Below, piece by piece: positions 9,849-18,631 of a DNA stretch of 42,201 bases; position 1 is the first letter of the stretch, and the number at the start of each line of letters is the position of its first letter. The notes beneath the pieces are model-generated. The model had not been told where the DNA came from, searched no databases, and was given only the letters and a program-made list of their open reading frames with translations. Position numbers and translations under genes: made by a program. The stretch lies in the NCBI RefSeq assembly GCF_052065695.1, contig NZ_JBQHTM010000034.1:1-42201 (forward strand), given 5' to 3'. This stretch comes from Intestinimonas sp052065695 (GTDB taxonomy: Bacteria; Bacillota; Clostridia; Oscillospirales; Oscillospiraceae).

Positions 9849-11447
9849 TTAGAAGCTCAGGTCGTTCCAGTACAGGGAGCTGTCGGACTGGACCACGATG
9901 CCCTTCACCTGATCGCCGTAGGCGATGTAGGACAGGTTGCTGAAGAAGGGGATGATGTTGCAATTCTTGAACATATCCATCTGGATCTGGCCGATCTTTT
10001 CGGTGCGCTCGTTGCCGTCAACGGTCTCGGCAGCGTCCTCCACGGCGGCGTAGTAGGCCTCGTCGTTGCCGGGGGCGTCCTGGTCATAGTAGCAGGCGTT
10101 GAGGATCAGGATGGGCTCGGCCCACTCCAGGCTCTGGAGGCCGGCGTCGTACTCGTCGTTGTGGATGTACTCGTGGATGTAGTTCCAGTCCACGGTTTCA
10201 ATGTTCATCAGGAAGCCGGCGTTCTTCATCTGCTCCTGAAGGCCCTGGACGATGGTCTGGCTGGTTCCGGTGCTGTCCACATAGAAGGTGAACTCCAGGG
10301 GCTGGCCGTCCTTGTCCAGGTAGCCATCACCGTCGGAGTCGGTCCAGCCGGCATCGGCCAGGAGCTGCTGGGCCCGCTTGGGATCGTTGGCGTAATTCTC
10401 CATAAAGTCGTCCTTAGCGGCCTGGGAGAAGTTCTTCATGGAGTCAAAGATGATGGAGTAGCCGGGAACAGCAGCGCCGTCCACCAGCTCACACAGGGCG
10501 TCGCGGTCGATGGACAGGATCATGGCCAGACGGACGTTGGGGTCGGCAAAGATGCTGCCCTCGTCGGTGTTGAGCTCGAAGTACTGGATGATGGGGTAGG
10601 TCTTGTTGACCACCTGGAAGCCCTCCATTCCCTCCAGCTGGGCCCGGCCGTCGGCGGAGATGCGGTTGACGTAGTCGATGTCGCCGGCCTTCAGCTCCTC
10701 CAGGATGGTGAACTCCTCCTGGTTGGAGTTGAACTTGACCTCCACGTGGGGAATCTGAGCGGGGCCCTTGTTGGTGACCAGGGGGTTATCGGCCTTGTAG
10801 CCCTCATTGACGGCCAGGGTCACGCCGGTGCCGGGCTCATAGCTCTCCACATAGTAGAGGCCGTAGGGCACGGCGCCCCACATGAGCTCGTCCTTGCTCA
10901 TGGTGTCCAGCTGGTCCTTGTCGATGACGCCCATGAAACACTCGCCCAGGTAGTAGAGCAGGTCGGAGCGGAAGGTGGACAGGTGGAAGATCACGTTCCG
11001 GCCGTCCACCTCCATGGACTCGATGTTGGCGTAGCCGTCGGCGTAGGGGCTCACTTCCTTGCCCCACTCAATGGAGGCCACCACGTCTTCGGGCTCCACC
11101 TGCTCGCCGGTGGCATAGTACTTGCCCTCGGGCACGGTGGCAGTCATGGTGTGGCCGTCCTCACTGACGGTGAGGTCGGTGCAGATGCCGTCCAGCAGAT
11201 CGCCGGTGGCGGGATCGAGGGTGAAGAGGGGGTCGGAGATCAGGGACTGGATGCTGCTCCAGGTGTCCTGCTGATAGGGGTCGGTGCCGTACCACTCGTC
11301 ATCGGAGAACACGATGGTGTCCTTGACGGCGGCGTCACCGCCCTCAGCGCTGCTGCTCTCCTGGGCGCCTCCGCCGCCGCAGCCGGCCAGCACGCCGGCC
11401 AGCATAGTGCCGCAAAGGGCCATCGCAATCCATCTTCTTCTCTTCAT
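9849..11447 (-). CDS. Peptide ABC transporter substrate-binding lipoprotein (SBP family 5)
   Basis: A 532-residue DppA/OppA-type extracellular binding protein. It begins with a lipoprotein signal peptide (MKRRRWIAMALCGTMLAGVLAGC; lipobox LAGC with Cys near residue 23) and a Gly/Ser-rich linker. The SBP_bac_5 body follows, with family features such as DPLFTLDPATGDLL, VEPEDVVASIEWGKE, NVRLAMILSIDRDAL and the C-terminal FFSNLSYIAYGDQVKG. It should be anchored to the outer face of the membrane and deliver peptides to the permease encoded just upstream in the same operon. Placing the SBP after the ATPase genes is less common than placing it first. Confidence 0.95.
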   Translation of the reverse strand: MKRRRWIAMALCGTMLAGVLAGCGGGGAQESSSAEGGDAAVKDTIVFSDDEWYGTDPYQQDTWSSIQSLISDPLFTLDPATGDLLDGICTDLTVSEDGHTMTATVPEGKYYATGEQVEPEDVVASIEWGKEVSPYADGYANIESMEVDGRNVIFHLSTFRSDLLYYLGECFMGVIDKDQLDTMSKDELMWGAVPYGLYYVESYEPGTGVTLAVNEGYKADNPLVTNKGPAQIPHVEVKFNSNQEEFTILEELKAGDIDYVNRISADGRAQLEGMEGFQVVNKTYPIIQYFELNTDEGSIFADPNVRLAMILSIDRDALCELVDGAAVPGYSIIFDSMKNFSQAAKDDFMENYANDPKRAQQLLADAGWTDSDGDGYLDKDGQPLEFTFYVDSTGTSQTIVQGLQEQMKNAGFLMNIETVDWNYIHEYIHNDEYDAGLQSLEWAEPILILNACYYDQDAPGNDEAYYAAVEDAAETVDGNERTEKIGQIQMDMFKNCNIIPFFSNLSYIAYGDQVKGIVVQSDSSLYWNDLSF

Positions 11448-11476
11448 TACTTGTTCCTCCTTTTCTGAATCTCAAA

Positions 11477-12448
11477 TTATATCTCAAGTGGGTGAAAACA
11501 GGCCACTTGATGATCTCCATCCACCATGACCGGCTGAGGGTCATGCTCCCTGCACTCCGGTCCGGCGTACCGGCACCGCGGAGCGAACCGGCAGCCGCTG
11601 CCCACGTCGATGAGGCTTCCGGCGTCCCCCTCCATGATCTCCTTCTTCCGGCCCCGGAGTCGGGGGTCCAGAATAGGAGCGGCGTCCATGAGGCCCTTGG
11701 TGTAGGGGTGCTTGGGATGATTGGCCACCTCCTCAGTGGGGCCAAACTCCACCAGCTTGCCCAGATACATGACGGCGATCTTGTCGCTGATGTATTTGAT
11801 GACGTTGAGGTCGTGGGTGATGATGAGGTAGGTGAGCCCCATCTCCTCCTGGAGGTCCAGCAGCAGGTTGAGGATCTGGGCCTGGACGGAGACGTCCAGG
11901 GCGCTGGTGGGCTCATCCAGGATCATGATCTTGGGCGAGAGGGCCAGGGCCCGGGCAATGGCGATGCGCTGGAGCTGCCCGCCGGAGAGCTGGTGGGGGT
12001 AGCTGTCCAGGTAGCGCCGGTCCATCTTGACCATGTCCAGGACCTCTCCGGCCTTTTTCCGGGCCTCGGCGTGGGAGACCCCGTGGATGACCATGGGGCG
12101 CATGATGGAGCTCTCCACCGTCTGCCGGGGGTTGAGGTTGGAGGCCGGGTCCTGGAATACCACAGCGATGTCCCGGTGGAGCTTATCCATGTCCTTGTGG
12201 GTGGCCTTGGCCAGGTCCACCCCGTCGATGAGCACGTCGCCGCCGGTCATCTTGGAGAGGCTGAGTACCACCCGGGCCAGGGTGGTCTTGCCGCTGCCCG
12301 ACTCGCCTACCAGGCCCACGATCTCCCCCTTCTCCACCGAGAAGGAGACGTCGTCCACCGCCTTGACCACCCGCTTGTCGGTGCCGATCAGGCCCTTGGA
12401 GAGCTTGAAGTGCTTCTGCAGGTGGTCCAGCTGGATCATTACTGACAT
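11477..12448 (-). CDS. Peptide ABC transporter ATP-binding protein (DppF/OppF type)
   Basis: A 323-residue ATPase subunit. Walker A GESGSGKTT, signature LSGGQLQRIAIARAL and Walker B MILDEPTSALD are intact. A C-terminal oligopeptide/dipeptide ABC extension carries the Cys cluster CRFAPRCRYAGPEC. The ATG at 12448 is chosen over longer frames because it has GGAGG seven bases upstream and starts at the conserved N-terminus. It overlaps the end of the DppD-type gene by 10 bases, indicating translational coupling. Confidence 0.93.
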   Translation of the reverse strand: MSVMIQLDHLQKHFKLSKGLIGTDKRVVKAVDDVSFSVEKGEIVGLVGESGSGKTTLARVVLSLSKMTGGDVLIDGVDLAKATHKDMDKLHRDIAVVFQDPASNLNPRQTVESSIMRPMVIHGVSHAEARKKAGEVLDMVKMDRRYLDSYPHQLSGGQLQRIAIARALALSPKIMILDEPTSALDVSVQAQILNLLLDLQEEMGLTYLIITHDLNVIKYISDKIAVMYLGKLVEFGPTEEVANHPKHPYTKGLMDAAPILDPRLRGRKKEIMEGDAGSLIDVGSGCRFAPRCRYAGPECREHDPQPVMVDGDHQVACFHPLEI

Positions 12449-13422
12449 GTTCCCGCCTCCTCTCCTATGGCGAAGCACCGGCAGCCATGGGTGGGGCTCA
12501 CCGATACCACCTCCGGCGTCTGGGCAAAGCATTTCTCCGACGCCATGGGACAGCGATTGGCGAACCGGCAGCCCGGCTTCTGGTCCAGGATGCGGGGCAC
12601 CGACCCGTCGATGGTCTGGAGCCGGCCCTCCTTCTTGGTCCGCCGGGGCAGGGCCTGCATGAGCAGGCGGGTGTAGGGGTGCATGGGCTGCTCGAAGATC
12701 TCGAACACGTCCCCCCACTCCACCACCTCGCCGGCGTACATCACGGCGATCTTGTCCGCCACCTCGGCCACCAGACCAAAGTTGTGGGTGATGAGCATGA
12801 TGGCAGTGTGGTACTTCTCCTTGAGCTCTTTGATGATCTCCAGGATCTGGGCCTCAATGGTCACGTCCAGGGCGGTGGTGGGCTCGTCGGCGATGAGCAG
12901 CTCCGGATTCCGGGAGAGCATCATGGCGATCATCACCCGCTGCCGCATGCCGCCGGAGAGCTCGTGGGGATAGCTCCCCGCCCGCTCCTGGGCGTCGGGC
13001 ATCTTCACGTCCTGGTAGAGCTTGACCACCCGGTTCCAGGCCTCCTGTTTCTCCACGTGGTCCAGCAATATGGCCTCCTGGACCTGATTGCCCGTCTTGT
13101 AGACCGGGTTGAGGGAGTCCAGGGGGTTTTGGAAGATCATGCCGATCTCCTTGCCCCGGACGGCCTCCATCTGCTTTTCCGTATAGGTGCGCAGATCCTC
13201 TCCCTTAAAGAAGATCTTGCCGCTGATCCGGGCATTGCCGCCGGAGAGCAGATCCATGATGCTGTGGGCCACGGTGGACTTGCCGCAGCCCGACTCCCCT
13301 ACCACGGCAAAGATCTCGCCCCGCCCGATGGTAAAGCTCACATCGTGGACGGCGGAGAGATAGCCGCCCTTGACCTTATAGTCTATGCACAGGTGTTCCA
13401 GTCTTAACAGTTCTTCACTCAT
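12439..13422 (-). CDS. Peptide ABC transporter ATP-binding protein (DppD/OppD type)
   Basis: A 327-residue ATPase subunit with Walker A GESGCGKST, signature LSGGMRQRVMIAMML, Walker B LLIADEPTTALD, and the C-terminal Cys cluster CRFANRCPMASEKC common to dipeptide/oligopeptide ATPases. It pairs with the DppF-type subunit encoded directly downstream (10-base overlap) and follows the DppC-type permease by 13 bases. The order permease, permease, ATPase D, ATPase F is the classic one. Confidence 0.94.
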   Translation of the reverse strand: MSEELLRLEHLCIDYKVKGGYLSAVHDVSFTIGRGEIFAVVGESGCGKSTVAHSIMDLLSGGNARISGKIFFKGEDLRTYTEKQMEAVRGKEIGMIFQNPLDSLNPVYKTGNQVQEAILLDHVEKQEAWNRVVKLYQDVKMPDAQERAGSYPHELSGGMRQRVMIAMMLSRNPELLIADEPTTALDVTIEAQILEIIKELKEKYHTAIMLITHNFGLVAEVADKIAVMYAGEVVEWGDVFEIFEQPMHPYTRLLMQALPRRTKKEGRLQTIDGSVPRILDQKPGCRFANRCPMASEKCFAQTPEVVSVSPTHGCRCFAIGEEAGTCQ

Positions 13423-13435
13423 ACCGTACCCCTCC

Positions 13436-14293
13436 TTATTGCGCCTTCATATGGGGATCCAGCACGTCTCTCAGGCCCTCGCCCAGCAGGTTGAAGCCCA
13501 CCACAGTGTAGACCAGGGCGATGCCGGGAAAGACGCTCAGCCAGGGGGCCCGGCTGATGTAGTCGATGCCGTTGGAGAGGGCCAGGCCCCAGTCGGGGGA
13601 GGGGGCCTGGGAGCCCAGGCCCAGGAAGGAGAGGGTGGTGGTGGACAATATGGTGCCCGGCAGGCTCATGGACACCATGACGATGAGGGAGGGCACCACG
13701 TTGGGCAGGATGTACCGGAACATGAGGGAGAAGGCGGACTCACCGAAGGCGGCGCCGGTCTCCACGAAAGACATGGTCTTCAGGGACATGGTCTTGGCCC
13801 GGATCGGCCTGGCATAGCTGGCCCAGGAGACCAGGGAGATGGCGATGACCGAGTTGGTGAGGCCCTTGCCGATGAGGGTGACCACCGCCAGGGCCAGGAT
13901 GGTGCCCGGGATGCACCAGGTGAGGTCGGTGAGGAAAGAGAACACCCGGTCCACCCACTTACCAAAGTAGCCGCAGATGAGGCCCACGGTGACGCCGATG
14001 ACCAGCTGGAGGGTGGCGCCCAGGAAGGCCACCCACAGGGTGATGCGGGTGCCATAGATCGTGCGGGAGAACATGTCCCGGCCCAGCTCGTCGGTGCCGA
14101 ACCAGAACTCCGCGCAGGGGGCGGTATACTTGTCGCCCACCAGCTGGGCGGTGTAGTCGTAGGGGGCGATCTCCTCGGCGAAGATGGCCACCAGGATCAC
14201 GCTGAGCAGGATCACAAAGCCCACCATGAAGTTCCAGTTCTTGACGCAGGACAGGAGGGCCTCCTTTGCCTTGCTGTTTCTTCCGCCCATCAC
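13436..14293 (-). CDS. Peptide ABC transporter permease (DppC/OppC type)
   Basis: A 285-residue inner-membrane permease with an N-terminal helix (about residues 20-40), then the FGTDELGRDMFSRTIYGTR motif typical of DppC, five further hydrophobic segments, and an EAA-like cytoplasmic loop (FVETGAAFGESAFSLMFRYILPN). It overlaps the DppB-type gene by 4 bases (ATGA). Confidence 0.95.
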   Translation of the reverse strand: MMGGRNSKAKEALLSCVKNWNFMVGFVILLSVILVAIFAEEIAPYDYTAQLVGDKYTAPCAEFWFGTDELGRDMFSRTIYGTRITLWVAFLGATLQLVIGVTVGLICGYFGKWVDRVFSFLTDLTWCIPGTILALAVVTLIGKGLTNSVIAISLVSWASYARPIRAKTMSLKTMSFVETGAAFGESAFSLMFRYILPNVVPSLIVMVSMSLPGTILSTTTLSFLGLGSQAPSPDWGLALSNGIDYISRAPWLSVFPGIALVYTVVGFNLLGEGLRDVLDPHMKAQ

Positions 14294-15231
14294 TTGTCGC
14301 CTCCCCCCATGGAGATCCGGATGCGGGGGTCCAGAAGGCCCACCACCAGATCGCTGATGATATTGCAGATCACCGTCAGGATGGCGATGATGAGGAGCAC
14401 CGCCTGGACCACCGGGAAGTCCTGCACCACGATGGAGTTAAGGAGCAGGTTGCCCATGCCGGCGATGTTGAAGATCTTCTCTGTGACCACCGCGCCGGAG
14501 ATGAGCCAGGGGATGGACATAAAGACCTGGACGGTGACGATGATGAGGGCGTTGCGCAGCACATGCTTGACCATGACGGTCCGTCGGGGCAGGCCCTTGG
14601 CAAAGGCAGTGGTGACATATTTTTCGTTGAGGACCTCCAGCACCTCCGCCTTGGTCAGGCGGATCATGCCGGCCACGCTGGAGGCCACCAGAGAGAATAC
14701 CGGCAGGATGAAGTAGGCCGCGCTCTTGTCGCCGCTGATGGGCAGGACGTCCAGTCCCACGGCGAAGACCAGTATGAGGAGGGCCCCCAGCCAGAAGCTG
14801 GGCAGGGCGGTGAGTAGCAGGGTGAAGTTCACCGTAATCCGGTCAAATAGGGAGTCTTTTTTGATGGCACACAGTAGACCAATGGGCAGAGAGATGATCA
14901 GCTCGATGACCAGGGACCAGCCGCACAGGGTGAGGCTCTTGGGGATACGGGCCATCATCAGGTCCCACACCGGTACCTTGTACCGGGTGGAGGTGCCGAA
15001 GTCCCGCTCAAAGATGATCCCCTTGGCCCAGTCCACATACTGCTCCACCAGGGGACGGTCGTAGCCCATCTCGTGGGCGATCTCGGCCTTTTTCTCAGCC
15101 GACACCTTCCGGTCCACCACCATATCCACCGGATTGCCCGGCATCATATAGAGCAGACTGAACACCAGGATGGACACACACACCACCAGCAGCAGACCCT
15201 GGAGAAGCTGCTTGATAATGTAGCTTTTCAT
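14290..15231 (-). CDS. Peptide ABC transporter permease (DppB/OppB type)
   Basis: A 313-residue permease of the DppB family: the first helix covers residues 8-31, followed by the conserved GNPVDMV periplasmic start, then the EAA loop EVLNEKYVTTAFAKGLPRRTVMVKHVLRNA and a C-terminal VGLLDPRIR motif. It forms the channel with the DppC-type subunit. It follows the serine hydrolase gene by 24 bases and is overlapped by the next permease. Confidence 0.95.
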   Translation of the reverse strand: MKSYIIKQLLQGLLLVVCVSILVFSLLYMMPGNPVDMVVDRKVSAEKKAEIAHEMGYDRPLVEQYVDWAKGIIFERDFGTSTRYKVPVWDLMMARIPKSLTLCGWSLVIELIISLPIGLLCAIKKDSLFDRITVNFTLLLTALPSFWLGALLILVFAVGLDVLPISGDKSAAYFILPVFSLVASSVAGMIRLTKAEVLEVLNEKYVTTAFAKGLPRRTVMVKHVLRNALIIVTVQVFMSIPWLISGAVVTEKIFNIAGMGNLLLNSIVVQDFPVVQAVLLIIAILTVICNIISDLVVGLLDPRIRISMGGGDK

Positions 15232-15255
15232 TGTTGTTTCTTCCCCCTCCCCGGT

Positions 15256-16770
15256 CTATGGCCGCTCGGCCCGGACCCGCTGATAGATCCGGGAGCCGCA
15301 CTTCACGCCCCAGGCGGAGCCGTTCCGGGTGTAGAATCGCAGGGTGGTCACCCGCTTGGCCGGGTCCTTGGCGTCTACGGCGGTGAAGATGTTCTGTCCA
15401 CACCAGCGCAGCACCACCGGCTTATCCTGGTAGCTACCGCACAGGACCCCGTCCTTGTCCTCCACGATGCAGTGGACGGGCAGGCCCTCGTGGCACAGGT
15501 AGTCGCCGCAGAGCATCTCCGGCCGGCTGAAAGTGCCGCCGTTGGGGATGTCCCAGTAGTGCTCCGTCTCCAGGGGGAGGCCCAGGATGTAGTTGTAGCA
15601 GATCCACTGGAACTCCTCCACATCCAAATCGCCCTCATTGCACAGGACGGCCACGCCGTAGCCCCCCTCCATAAGGCCGCCCTCGGTGGACACGCCGTGG
15701 AGGCCGCCGGCGTGCTGACACACCATTTTGCCTCCCAGCAGCCGCTTTTGGAGCCCCATGCAGTAGTAGTACTTCTCCCGGAGGGGGAAGGCCTTGCCGA
15801 TCATCAGCTCCACCGCCTCGGCGGGGATGACCTGTTTCCCCTCCCACACGCCGCCGTTGGAGAGCATCTGGTAGTATTTGGTGATGTCCTTGGCGGTGGA
15901 CTTCACGCAGGCGCAGCCCCGGAAGGGGGGCAGGACGGACCAGTTGTCGTCCCACACCAGCTTGCCGTCGTCGTCCCGCTCGAACAGGCTGGTAATATTG
16001 TCTCCGGCCAGGTCCCGGGCCTCCGAGCAGTCCACGTCCAGTACCGTCCGGGTCATGCCCAGGGGCTCAAAGATCCGCTTTTTCAGGAATTCCTCCAAGG
16101 TGATGCCGGCCGCCTGGTCCACGATGTAGGAGAGGATGGCGTAGCCCTCGTTGGAGTAGCTCATGTACTCCCCCGGCGCCCCCACCGGCTCATAGTTGCC
16201 CGCCGTGATGTAGTCCACGATCTGCTCGATGCGGTCCATCTTGTTGGGGGCGGTGCGCACCATCTCCCGGTACCAGTGGGTGTCCCGCTCCTTGCTGTTC
16301 ATGGCGATGGACCACTCCAGAGGCTCCATGGGAGGCAGGCCCGACCGGTGCATGGCCAAGGTCCGCACGGTGATACACTCGTCCGGCGCGCCGGGGATGT
16401 GGAAGTCGGGGAAGTATTTGACCACTGGGTCCTCCAGGCTCATCTTCCCCTCCACATCCAGGATGCAGCAGGCCAAGGCCGTCATGGACTTACTCATGGA
16501 GGCGATACCGAACACCGTGTCGGCGTCCACCGGCTTCTGGTGCTCAATGCTCCGATACCCGAAGCCCTTCTCATAGAGAATGCCCTCCGGCCCCCGGATG
16601 CACACCGACATGCCGGGGTAGCCCCGCTTTCGGAACCGCTTCTCCAGGCAGGCTTCCAGTTCTTTCACATTTCGCTCCACTTCAATCACCTCTGGCCTTT
16701 GATTCTGCACGGCCGGCGCTCTCTTTTTGCGGCCGCCGGCCGGCTTTGGGCTTTGATATGTTGTATACAA
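15256..16770 (-). CDS. Serine hydrolase, class C beta-lactamase / DD-peptidase fold
   Basis: A 504-residue penicillin-recognising serine hydrolase. The catalytic SxxK is SMSK (Ser91-Lys94), the second motif is YSN (Tyr205-Asn207), and a HAGG motif near residue 340 stands in the KTG position. Such enzymes include D-aminopeptidases, DD-carboxypeptidases and esterases. No signal peptide is visible, so it is probably cytoplasmic. The start is uncertain: the TTG at 16770 has its GGAGG site 14 bases away, inside a hairpin loop, and the first 30 residues lie outside the domain. GTG codons at 16689 or 16680 are alternatives. It heads the peptide-transport block, pointing to D-peptide hydrolysis. Confidence 0.85.
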   Translation of the reverse strand: MYTTYQSPKPAGGRKKRAPAVQNQRPEVIEVERNVKELEACLEKRFRKRGYPGMSVCIRGPEGILYEKGFGYRSIEHQKPVDADTVFGIASMSKSMTALACCILDVEGKMSLEDPVVKYFPDFHIPGAPDECITVRTLAMHRSGLPPMEPLEWSIAMNSKERDTHWYREMVRTAPNKMDRIEQIVDYITAGNYEPVGAPGEYMSYSNEGYAILSYIVDQAAGITLEEFLKKRIFEPLGMTRTVLDVDCSEARDLAGDNITSLFERDDDGKLVWDDNWSVLPPFRGCACVKSTAKDITKYYQMLSNGGVWEGKQVIPAEAVELMIGKAFPLREKYYYCMGLQKRLLGGKMVCQHAGGLHGVSTEGGLMEGGYGVAVLCNEGDLDVEEFQWICYNYILGLPLETEHYWDIPNGGTFSRPEMLCGDYLCHEGLPVHCIVEDKDGVLCGSYQDKPVVLRWCGQNIFTAVDAKDPAKRVTTLRFYTRNGSAWGVKCGSRIYQRVRAERP

Positions 16771-16814
16771 AGAAGGCGTCGCAACCTCCTCGATCGCGGC
16801 GCCTTCGCTTTCAT

Positions 16815-16843
16815 AGTTTACATCAGTAGAGGATGACTGTCAA
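16815..16843 (-). promoter_or_regulatory. Promoter of the peptide-transport/hydrolase operon
   Basis: Minus strand: consensus -35 TTGACA (16838-16843), 17-base spacer, -10 TAAACT (16815-16820). It lies between the LysR gene and the serine hydrolase gene and would drive the nine genes down to 7181. Confidence 0.75.
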
Positions 16844-16878
16844 GTGCGCACATTCCGGATTTTTCCGTTTTTTCTCCC

Positions 16879-17757
16879 TCAGGCTTGGGCGGCATGCAGC
16901 GCAATGTCCAGAAAACGCTTCAGAACGGGGTCAGAGGAATCCCTTTGGAAAATCATGCCGTAGGAGAGGGGCGGCACGTTTTTGATGGGGACGCAGGCGG
17001 CAGCGCCGTCATAGGAGGACGATATGGGCAGGATGGAGCAGCCATACCCCGCCCGGACCAGGGTGAGGACCGCCTGCGGATTGTCGCTGGCGTGGATCCG
17101 CTCGGGGGAGATGTGCTGGATCACCCGGTTCTGGACCTCCACCACCTTGGAGGGAACGGTGTAGGAATTGCAGAGGATGAGGTTCTGGCCGTAGAGCGCC
17201 TCCTCGCTGATCTCCGCCCGGCCCGCATAGGGATGGCTCCGGGGTAGAACGCAGCACAGGGGGATTTTTTCCAGCTCCCGAAACATCAGCTCCTCCTTGA
17301 CGGGCAGGTTCTCCCGGAAGCCCAGCAGGACCTGGATCTCGTGCTGGAAGAAGAGGTTGAGGAGGGAGCGGTGTGGAATGACCTTGAGGAAGGGGTGGAA
17401 GGCGGGAATCTGCTCCCGGCACAGGTCTAGAATGCCGCAGAGGAAGTCCAGGTCGGTCTCGCTCTCACAGCCGATGGTCAGAGGCTGGACCCGGGCGTTG
17501 GTGTGGTGCCGGATCTTGGCGGTGGCAATCTTCAGCTGCCCCAGAATCTGCTTGGCGTGCTCCAGAAAGATGGCCCCGTCGGAGGTGAGGGAGACCGTCC
17601 GGGTGGTCCGGCGGAAAAGCTTGGTGTCCAGCTCCTCCTCCAGGGCGCGGATCTGCCGGGAGACGGCGGACTGGGTGATGTTCAAAGCCTCCGACGCCCG
17701 GGCAAAGTTCAGATGCTCCGCCACCTGGATGAAGCTCTCCAACTGTTGTATATTCAA
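16879..17757 (-). CDS. LysR family transcriptional regulator
   Basis: A 292-residue LysR regulator: winged HTH at residues 1-60 (NFARASEALNITQSAVSRQIRALEEELDTKLF), then the two-lobed effector-binding domain. The start is a TTG at 17757 supported by an AAGGGGTGA ribosome site; translation from here gives the exact family N-terminus. It is transcribed toward the peptide operon and divergently from the CoA-dehydratase activator gene, so it could control either. LysR proteins usually act on the divergent gene and on themselves. Effector unknown. Confidence 0.95.
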   Translation of the reverse strand: MNIQQLESFIQVAEHLNFARASEALNITQSAVSRQIRALEEELDTKLFRRTTRTVSLTSDGAIFLEHAKQILGQLKIATAKIRHHTNARVQPLTIGCESETDLDFLCGILDLCREQIPAFHPFLKVIPHRSLLNLFFQHEIQVLLGFRENLPVKEELMFRELEKIPLCCVLPRSHPYAGRAEISEEALYGQNLILCNSYTVPSKVVEVQNRVIQHISPERIHASDNPQAVLTLVRAGYGCSILPISSSYDGAAACVPIKNVPPLSYGMIFQRDSSDPVLKRFLDIALHAAQA

Positions 17758-17793
17758 ACACAGTCACCCCTTATTTATGCGTTTTTCTCATTA

Positions 17794-17822
17794 ATAATAC
17801 CATTTTTTCACTTCTATTTCAA
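17794..17822 (-). promoter_or_regulatory. Promoter of the LysR gene
   Basis: Minus strand: -35 TTGAAA (17817-17822), 17-base spacer, -10 TATTAT (17794-17799) preceded by TGG. It is in the 178-base divergent region shared with the activator gene on the plus strand; no equally good plus-strand promoter was found there. Confidence 0.7.
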
Positions 17823-17935
17823 TATAAAACATGCTTTAATACTAAGATAGAAAGTTACTCCCGGCAAACAAGGGAGGCAGCAGGCGCCGGACGCCGTCCG
17901 CGCCGTGAATTTTAGAGAAAGAACGTAGGAAAACC

Positions 17936-18631
17936 ATGACAGCTACCATGCAGAACAAGATCTCCGGGCGAGGCCTGGCCGCGGGGATCGACATCGGCTC
18001 CACCACCACCAAGATCGCGGTCCTGGACCCGGAGACGGGAGAGATCCTGTACTCCGACTACCAGCGACACCACGCCGACCAGGTTCAGAGCGTCATCCGG
18101 GTGATGGAGGAGCTGGAGCGGCGGTTCCCCGGCGAGACCTTCCGCTTCTGCCTGACGGGGTCGGGGGCCAAGCCCATCGCCGAGGGCCTGGACATTCCCT
18201 TCGCCCAGGAGGTGGCGGCCAACGCCGCCGCCCTGAAGCGCCGGTACGAGAAGGTGGGCTGCGCCATCGAGCTGGGCGGCCAGGACGCCAAGATGATCTT
18301 CTTCCAGACCGATCCCGCCACCGGCGCCCTCACCGTGGCCGACATGCGCATGAACGGCAGCTGCGCCGGCGGCACCGGCGCCTTCATCGACGAGATCGCC
18401 TCCCTGCTGAAGGTGCCCGTCCAGGACTTCAACGCCCTGGCCGAGCAGGGCACGTGCGTCTACGACATCTCCGGCCGGTGCGGCGTCTACGCCAAGACCG
18501 ACATCCAGCCCCTCCTCAACCAGGGGGGTGGCCAAGTCCGACCTGGCCCTCTCCGCCTTCCACGCCATCGCCAAGCAGACCATTGGCGGCCTGGCCCAGG
18601 GCCTGGAGATCACCCGGCCCGTGGTCTTTGA
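17936..18631 (+). pseudogene. 2-hydroxyacyl-CoA dehydratase activator, N-terminal part before frameshift
   Basis: The first ASKHA-type ATPase domain of a BadF/BcrA/HgdC-like activator, which uses ATP to drive an electron from its [4Fe-4S] cluster into 2-hydroxyacyl-CoA dehydratases. Visible motifs: GIDIGSTTTKIAVLD (phosphate loop), LTGSGAK, ELGGQDAKMIF, NGSCAGGTGAF and SGRCGVYAKTDIQPLLNQG. Meaningful translation ends at about 18522. After CAG the run of six G (18523-18528) shifts the frame; five G would continue directly into AKSDLALSAFHAIAKQ, which is encoded in the next frame. The rest of this frame up to 18631 is out-of-frame sequence. Confidence 0.85.

Noticed and set aside
9717..11468. 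Long plus-strand open frame opposite the peptide-binding lipoprotein gene
   Set aside because: The same reverse-frame effect; the minus-strand gene has a signal peptide, family motifs and a ribosome site.
17823..17935. Plus-strand promoter for the activator gene
   Set aside because: AT-rich -10-like strings exist, but none has a correctly spaced -35, so no site is reported.
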